A stretch of DNA of 64,000 nucleotides. Origin: JBBTCX01 sp964494205. GTDB lineage: Bacteria; Planctomycetota; Phycisphaerae; UBA1845. The first letter of the stretch is position 1. Each line of letters starts with the position of its first letter. The DNA is taken from the NCBI GenBank assembly GCA_964494205.1, contig CAZBRD010000023.1, positions 5,407-69,406 of the forward strand. Direction: 5' to 3'. Positions 59,659 to 64,000 of the stretch are shown here, piece after piece. The notes under the pieces are model-generated. The model searched no databases, had not been told where the DNA came from, and saw nothing but the letters and a program-made list of their open reading frames with translations. Both the position numbers and the translations under genes were made by a program.

Positions 59659-61203
59659 ATGGGTGAAAACGCCTCCAGCGATTCTAAGTTGATCGAAGCT
59701 GCTCAACGAGAGATCGCGGGGCTTGCAGATGCTCTAGAGTCGGCTCGGCAACCAAAAATCAAGATCCCTGGGTATGATATCCTGCGCGAAATCCAGCGCG
59801 GAGGACAAGGTGTTGTCTATCTGGGAATGCAGCGTGGAACCAGGCGCCAAGTTGCGATCAAAGTGCTCCGACAGGGACAATTGGCCACGCTAGCCGAGCG
59901 GGCGCGTTTTCAGCAGGAAGTCCGACTTCTTGCACAACTGAATCATCCCAACATTGTCGCGATTCACGACGCGGGTGATGCAGACGGCCATTTCTACTTC
60001 GTCATGGATTTTATCGCCGGCCAATCGCTCGATGCCCTTATCGAAGACGGCCACCGTGGCATCAGAGAGACGATCTCGTTGTTTGTGAAGATCTGCGATG
60101 CCATTCATGCGGCCCATCGCCACGGTGTCATTCACCGCGATCTCAAACCTAACAACATTCGTATCGACGCCACCGGCGAGCCGCGCATCCTTGACTTCGG
60201 GCTGGCGAAGATCGCTAACGACTCGGACGCCGCCGCGCAGATTGGCGTGTCAACCAGTGACAACATCAACACGGTTACGGGGCAATTCCTCGGATCGCTT
60301 CCATGGGCCTCACCGGAACAGGCCGAAGGGTTCAAGGCGATTGATTTCCGCACGGATGTCTATTCACTTGGCGTTATCTTCTATCAGCTGCTGACAGGCG
60401 AGTTTCCCTATCCGGTGGGTGGAGCTGTTCGCCAAGTCATGGACAACATCCTAATGGCGAAACCCATCAAGCCATCCGCGATTCGACGCGAGCTTGATAA
60501 TGACATCGAAACGATAGTGCTCAAGTGTCTCGCGAAAGACGCTGAACGGCGCTATGGCGGCGTTGGGAATGTCTCAGACGATTTGCGTCGGTACCTCAAC
60601 GGCGAAGCGATCGACGCCAAGCGCGACAGCAGCTGGTACGTGGTGCGAAAGACTGTTTTCCGCAATGCACGCACGTCGATAGCGACCGCTGCGGTAATCG
60701 TCGTCATTGTAAGTTGCGCCGTGATCAGCGGTTACTTCTATGGCCAATCGCGCACCGCGGAAACGGATCGCGAGAATGTAGTCGAACTCGCCACCGTGCA
60801 AGCCAAACAGCTTGATTCGCTGGCAGATGACAGCCGCATGGAGCTGCGGCGCCTGGCATTCGGGTGGTTCCTGCTTGAATGGCGCGATGGTCTCATCGCC
60901 CGAGCACATGCAATCCGAGAGAAGTTCAGTCACACAACAGTAGAATACGCGGTGGCTGGGTTTCTGCTCGACGACACGGCCTCGGTCGACCAACTTCTGC
61001 ATGAGTTCCCGCAAAATGAATCGCTGGTTCTATTAGCGGCCGGCGCAAGATCGCTTCGTGATGGTCAAACTGCGGAGGCCGAAGGATTTTTCGCACGCGT
61101 TAAACAGGCAAAAGGTGACGACTGGACGAAAGCTGCCGCTATCGCCCGGCTGGAGCAAATGAAAAAGATCGTTGCCCAGGCCTCCGGAGGGTCCACACAA
61201 TGA
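59659..61203 (+). CDS. membrane Ser/Thr protein kinase (PknB-like)
   Basis: 514 residues from ATG 59659 (GAGG 10 bases upstream; ATG 59623 lacks a ribosome site). Kinase motifs: Gly loop IQRGGQGVVYLG, Lys68 in VAIKVL, HRDLKPNNI (159-167), DFGLAK (179-184) and SPEQAEGF in place of APE. A transmembrane helix (ATAAVIVVIVSCAVISGYF, about 341-361) leads to a 150-residue outer part with a small TPR-like helical look (AAGARSLRDGQTAEAEGFFARVKQ). Together with the adjacent sigma factor it forms a kinase-controlled expression module. It overlaps the prepilin-like gene by ATGA. Confidence 0.9.
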   Translation: MGENASSDSKLIEAAQREIAGLADALESARQPKIKIPGYDILREIQRGGQGVVYLGMQRGTRRQVAIKVLRQGQLATLAERARFQQEVRLLAQLNHPNIVAIHDAGDADGHFYFVMDFIAGQSLDALIEDGHRGIRETISLFVKICDAIHAAHRHGVIHRDLKPNNIRIDATGEPRILDFGLAKIANDSDAAAQIGVSTSDNINTVTGQFLGSLPWASPEQAEGFKAIDFRTDVYSLGVIFYQLLTGEFPYPVGGAVRQVMDNILMAKPIKPSAIRRELDNDIETIVLKCLAKDAERRYGGVGNVSDDLRRYLNGEAIDAKRDSSWYVVRKTVFRNARTSIATAAVIVVIVSCAVISGYFYGQSRTAETDRENVVELATVQAKQLDSLADDSRMELRRLAFGWFLLEWRDGLIARAHAIREKFSHTTVEYAVAGFLLDDTASVDQLLHEFPQNESLVLLAAGARSLRDGQTAEAEGFFARVKQAKGDDWTKAAAIARLEQMKKIVAQASGGSTQ

Positions 61204-62009
61204 CCAAGCCCGCGAAAAGGCCTTATCAAGTACGTTACGCTTTTTCATTGATCGAATTGCTGGTCGTGATTGCGGTCATTGCACTATTGCTCGCAATACT
61301 GCTTCCGTCTTTGAGTCGGGCCCGATCACAAGCCAAACGCACTGCGTGCGCCACCAATCTCAAACAAATTGCCAACGGTTGGCACATGTACTTCAACGAG
61401 AGCGGAGATCGATTTCCACAATGGGTCAGCATCAACATCAACTTTGGAGGCCGGCAAGGTGCTCAGGGAGGTTATGGCGGGAATCCGAACGCCAATCCTC
61501 CGACGGCACCAATCCCTAAGATCCTGAATCCTTATCTTGGCTTGGATCCGGTTATTTATGACGATGCAGAAGTCTTCCGCTGCCCTGCCGACAAAGGCGG
61601 TGGCATTGCGCCGGAAGCCTATTTTCTCACCTTTGGCAATAGCTACGGCACAAATCCACTCTTGATTGGACAAAACCAAATCTACACTCAGAGTTTTGGG
61701 CCCTGCCAGCCAGTTATGCAACAAATCAATGAACATTTGCCGAAGCTTAATCGCTCGCGGATTAGCAATGAAAGTAAACTAATCCTGATGGGCGACGCCG
61801 GCTGGGTGAATACATGGCATCCGGGTAGTTCGCAAAAAATCGAGTGGCACGATCAACCGCGGTCGCACAACTTAGCCTTTCTCGATGGGCACGTGAACTT
61901 CTTACGCTTAAGCAAGGGGCTACATATTACTTCATTCTACACGGTCATGCCGTTCCATAATCTGATCCATGCAACCGAAGCATGTCAACAAGAGGTGGAA
62001 GATGAGTGA
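61200..62009 (+). CDS. prepilin-like protein with N-terminal methylation motif (DUF1559-like, H-x-DG type)
   Basis: 269 residues. The type IV pilin-like signal is AFSLIELLVVIAVIALLLAILLPSLSRA, with the conserved F-S-L-I-E start of the mature helix. CATNLKQIANGWHMYFNE follows, and the C-terminal SHNLAFLDGHVNF is the H-x(n)-DG signature of these proteins, which are abundant in Planctomycetota. They are thought to form pseudopilin-like or surface structures; the role here is unknown. The gene overlaps both neighbours (4 bp and 8 bp), so it is part of the operon. Confidence 0.88.
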   Translation: MTKPAKRPYQVRYAFSLIELLVVIAVIALLLAILLPSLSRARSQAKRTACATNLKQIANGWHMYFNESGDRFPQWVSININFGGRQGAQGGYGGNPNANPPTAPIPKILNPYLGLDPVIYDDAEVFRCPADKGGGIAPEAYFLTFGNSYGTNPLLIGQNQIYTQSFGPCQPVMQQINEHLPKLNRSRISNESKLILMGDAGWVNTWHPGSSQKIEWHDQPRSHNLAFLDGHVNFLRLSKGLHITSFYTVMPFHNLIHATEACQQEVEDE

Positions 62010-63987
62010 ACCACAAAATTGTGGAGCCCGGATAGAGGCACAACAATGTATCGCCCCACGCTCTTTTAATCGAGTATTCCCTAAAATATTGGCGGGCGTG
62101 CTCATTTACGCAATGTTATTGCCGATAAGCGCGCAAACGCTCGCGGGGCCGCAAATAATCTACGTTGATGACGACGCCCCTCTAGACGGGAATGGCGATA
62201 CTTGGCCAACGGCATTCAAGTATCTTCAAGATGCTCTTGCAGTAGCTATTGGCATTCCATCGAGTGAGATTCGCTTGGGTCAGGGTACCTACACACCTGA
62301 TCGAGGTGGTTCATCGGCCCTAGGCGATCGCAACGCCACATTCATACTTTGCAATAATACTACCTTGATCGGCGGATACGCAGGTGTGGGGGCACTGGAT
62401 CCCGATGTGCACGATAGTACTTTGTACGCATCGATCTTAACCGGCGACCTCAATATGGATGACGGTGACGACGGCGTAAATTATGATGACAATTCGTACC
62501 ACGTAGTAACTTCTGGCTGCTTTGGCAGTATTATAATGATATCCGGGCTAAGCATCGAAGGCGGAAACGCCGTATCGCCAGCATTCCCGCAAGGCGGAGG
62601 CTTGTTACACTACAACGCACTTCTGATCATAAAAGATTGTATATATCGTAGAAACCGCGCGGACGTTGTCGGCGGGGGTGTGTTTTCTTCTCTTGGCGAC
62701 TGCAAAATAGAGAATTCTCGCTTTGTCAATAATGTTGCAAACTCCGGCGCTGGCATTTGTTCGTCGCGCGGTAACTTAGCCATCAGTGATTGCGTATTCG
62801 TCGGAAATGCGTCGACAAATGTGGGCGGGGGAGTTTGGGCCGTAGAAGCGACTTTGACCGTACACAAATCCCATTTCGAGGCGAATTCAGCAAATGGGGG
62901 CGGAGGTATTGGTATTGCTCTTCCCGTGGCATCATACTTAGCGCAGTGTGGGTTTTATGGCAATTGCGCCACTGGAGCTGGCGCAGTTGCTGTACAACAG
63001 GGGTCAAAGGCATCGTTTATTGCAACCAATTGCTTCTTCTACGGGAATCATGCCGAGAATAGTGGAGGCGCCATTGTGCTTTCCGGTGGAGTGAATCGCC
63101 TAATTAACTCTTCTTTTATTGATAATGACAGTGTATTTGGAGGTGCCGTGTATAGCGACCTAAATATTGTAGGCGATGGTGTCACGACTTTAGAGAGTTC
63201 AACGTTGATCGGCAATCGCGCGAGAGTAGGGCCTGCAGTCTTAACGTATAGCGACTGTTCACTCATCAATTCGCTAATTTGGTTCAATTGCGGGTATTCC
63301 TATGATTTGGCCCAGATAAACACGACAAAGCTACTCTCAATTCACGGCTGCAATATCCAAGGCGAACACGAAACAATTGCGGCATTAGGGGTTGATGCAC
63401 ATGTAGAATATGGCGAGGATAACATTGCGAAATACCCATTCGCGACGCGTCGGGGATTCTTGCGAGCCACTTCATCCTGTATAGATGCAGGCCTAAACGC
63501 AGGGTTATCGATGGATGACTTGGACCTGGATTCGGATGGTGATTTTGGCGAGGTGATCCCACTCGATATTAACAATGATCTAAGACTCGCGGACAATCGG
63601 CTAATTGTGGACACAGGCGCAGGCGTTGCACCGATCGTTGACATTGGAAGTGACGAATATGTAGATCAAGACTATGACGGGCTTCCGGATGTATGGGAGA
63701 TGAGTTACTTCGGCTCTCCCATTGCCGCTTTACCTGAGGAAGACTCTGACGAAGATCAAGCTACAAATTTGTCAGAGTATGAAGCTGCAACCGATCCCCG
63801 TAGACCACCGTGGTTTGTTGATGCTTTATTAGGTGACGATGGCTGGGATGGCCGAGCACCAACTTATCAGGGTTTACGTAGTGGACCCAAGCGGACAATA
63901 CAAGCTGGTATTGATGTTGCGGAAGATGGGGATACGGTATTAGTCAGCAGCCCGTTGAAAAAGTCCTTGACGCCCACGGTATCATGA
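62002..63987 (+). CDS. secreted beta-helix protein, apparently cut by an insertion sequence
   Basis: 661 codons from ATG 62002, with GAGG just upstream and 8-bp overlap with the previous gene; the earlier ATG 61969 is less likely. The signal-like segment is ILAGVLIYAMLLPISAQTLAG. Beta-helix repeats follow (IYVDDDAPLDGNG, GLSIEGGNAV, GGGVFSS, GGAVYSD), then WFVDALLGDDGWDG and the start of a second helix module (GPKRTIQAGIDVAEDGDTVLV). After LV the expected sequence breaks off and a stop follows 13 codons later, in what looks like an IS end. Probably a truncated protein. Confidence 0.75.
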   Translation: MSEPQNCGARIEAQQCIAPRSFNRVFPKILAGVLIYAMLLPISAQTLAGPQIIYVDDDAPLDGNGDTWPTAFKYLQDALAVAIGIPSSEIRLGQGTYTPDRGGSSALGDRNATFILCNNTTLIGGYAGVGALDPDVHDSTLYASILTGDLNMDDGDDGVNYDDNSYHVVTSGCFGSIIMISGLSIEGGNAVSPAFPQGGGLLHYNALLIIKDCIYRRNRADVVGGGVFSSLGDCKIENSRFVNNVANSGAGICSSRGNLAISDCVFVGNASTNVGGGVWAVEATLTVHKSHFEANSANGGGGIGIALPVASYLAQCGFYGNCATGAGAVAVQQGSKASFIATNCFFYGNHAENSGGAIVLSGGVNRLINSSFIDNDSVFGGAVYSDLNIVGDGVTTLESSTLIGNRARVGPAVLTYSDCSLINSLIWFNCGYSYDLAQINTTKLLSIHGCNIQGEHETIAALGVDAHVEYGEDNIAKYPFATRRGFLRATSSCIDAGLNAGLSMDDLDLDSDGDFGEVIPLDINNDLRLADNRLIVDTGAGVAPIVDIGSDEYVDQDYDGLPDVWEMSYFGSPIAALPEEDSDEDQATNLSEYEAATDPRRPPWFVDALLGDDGWDGRAPTYQGLRSGPKRTIQAGIDVAEDGDTVLVSSPLKKSLTPTVS

Positions 63988-64000
63988 GGTTCGCGGAAGT
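63947..64000. mobile_element. possible left end of an insertion sequence
   Basis: From about 63947 the sequence CAGCCCGTTGAAAAAGTCC starts, at the point where the beta-helix coding pattern stops. Ends of the type GTTGAAAAAGTCC are familiar from several IS families. The rest lies outside the window, so no transposase can be seen. Confidence 0.4.

Overview
The window looks like a chromosomal segment from an uncultured, Gram-negative-type member of the Planctomycetota (Phycisphaerae-like). This is inferred from protein content only. The signs are an ECF sigma factor next to a Ser/Thr kinase and an H-x-G/DG-type prepilin-like protein, several large secreted beta-helix and beta-propeller proteins with short dockerin-like C-termini, calcium-binding DxDxDG repeat proteins, and a lipid A gene (lpxB). 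Base composition is moderately G+C rich, with more A+T-rich patches at some intergenic sites and near the right end.

Layout. 1-6.2 kb: end of a YHS-domain protein, a Tat-exported metallophosphoesterase, a beta-helix protein with a small coupled partner, a cupin and an MFS transporter. 6.1-16.6 kb: an orphan OppF-type ATPase, two paralogous YWTD propeller proteins, a P5C-dehydrogenase-type ALDH, an MgtC-like membrane protein, a secreted protein with a CGAMG-type C-terminal tail, and lpxB carrying a hairpin-repeat insertion. 16.7-26.5 kb: Y-family polymerase, pirin, alpha/beta hydrolase, an RND efflux pair and an ABC-F protein. 26.5-35.3 kb: two very large Asp-rich surface proteins; the bigger one carries a segment that resembles the calcium-binding and pore-forming part of anthrax protective antigen. 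35.4-40 kb: a TPR protein behind three tandem small lipoproteins, divergent from an ArsR/DUF1801/SRPBCC operon that ends in a clear terminator. 40-42.2 kb: a standalone Reg_prop propeller gene flanked by a 19-bp direct repeat derived from the 3' end of a tRNA-Pro.

42.2-55.2 kb looks like a genomic island. Its left edge is the 3' half of a tRNA-Pro gene (a typical integrase attachment scar). It contains a five-gene minus-strand operon and, further right, a serine recombinase convergent with a DUF5681 gene. The operon encodes (in transcription order) a protein with acidic N-terminus and two strongly cationic amphipathic stretches, an HExxH metalloprotease, a coiled-coil protein, a protein of unknown family, and a 1513-residue protein combining two M15-type peptidase domains, an alpha/beta-hydrolase-like domain, peptidoglycan-binding domains and a lytic-transglycosylase-like domain. 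No product has a normal signal peptide, but the first and last share an acidic N-terminus with an SPF motif. This is the best candidate in the window for an undescribed system, possibly cell-wall-attacking cargo exported by an unidentified route.

55.2-64 kb: a secreted peptidoglycan hydrolase (Cys-rich repeats, transglycosylase-like and M23-like domains, CGAMG-type C-terminal anchor), then an operon of sigma factor, membrane Ser/Thr kinase, prepilin-like protein and beta-helix protein. The last gene appears cut by the end of an insertion sequence at the window edge.

No rRNA gene, intact tRNA gene or CRISPR array was seen. Domain names come from motif recognition by eye, not from searches.
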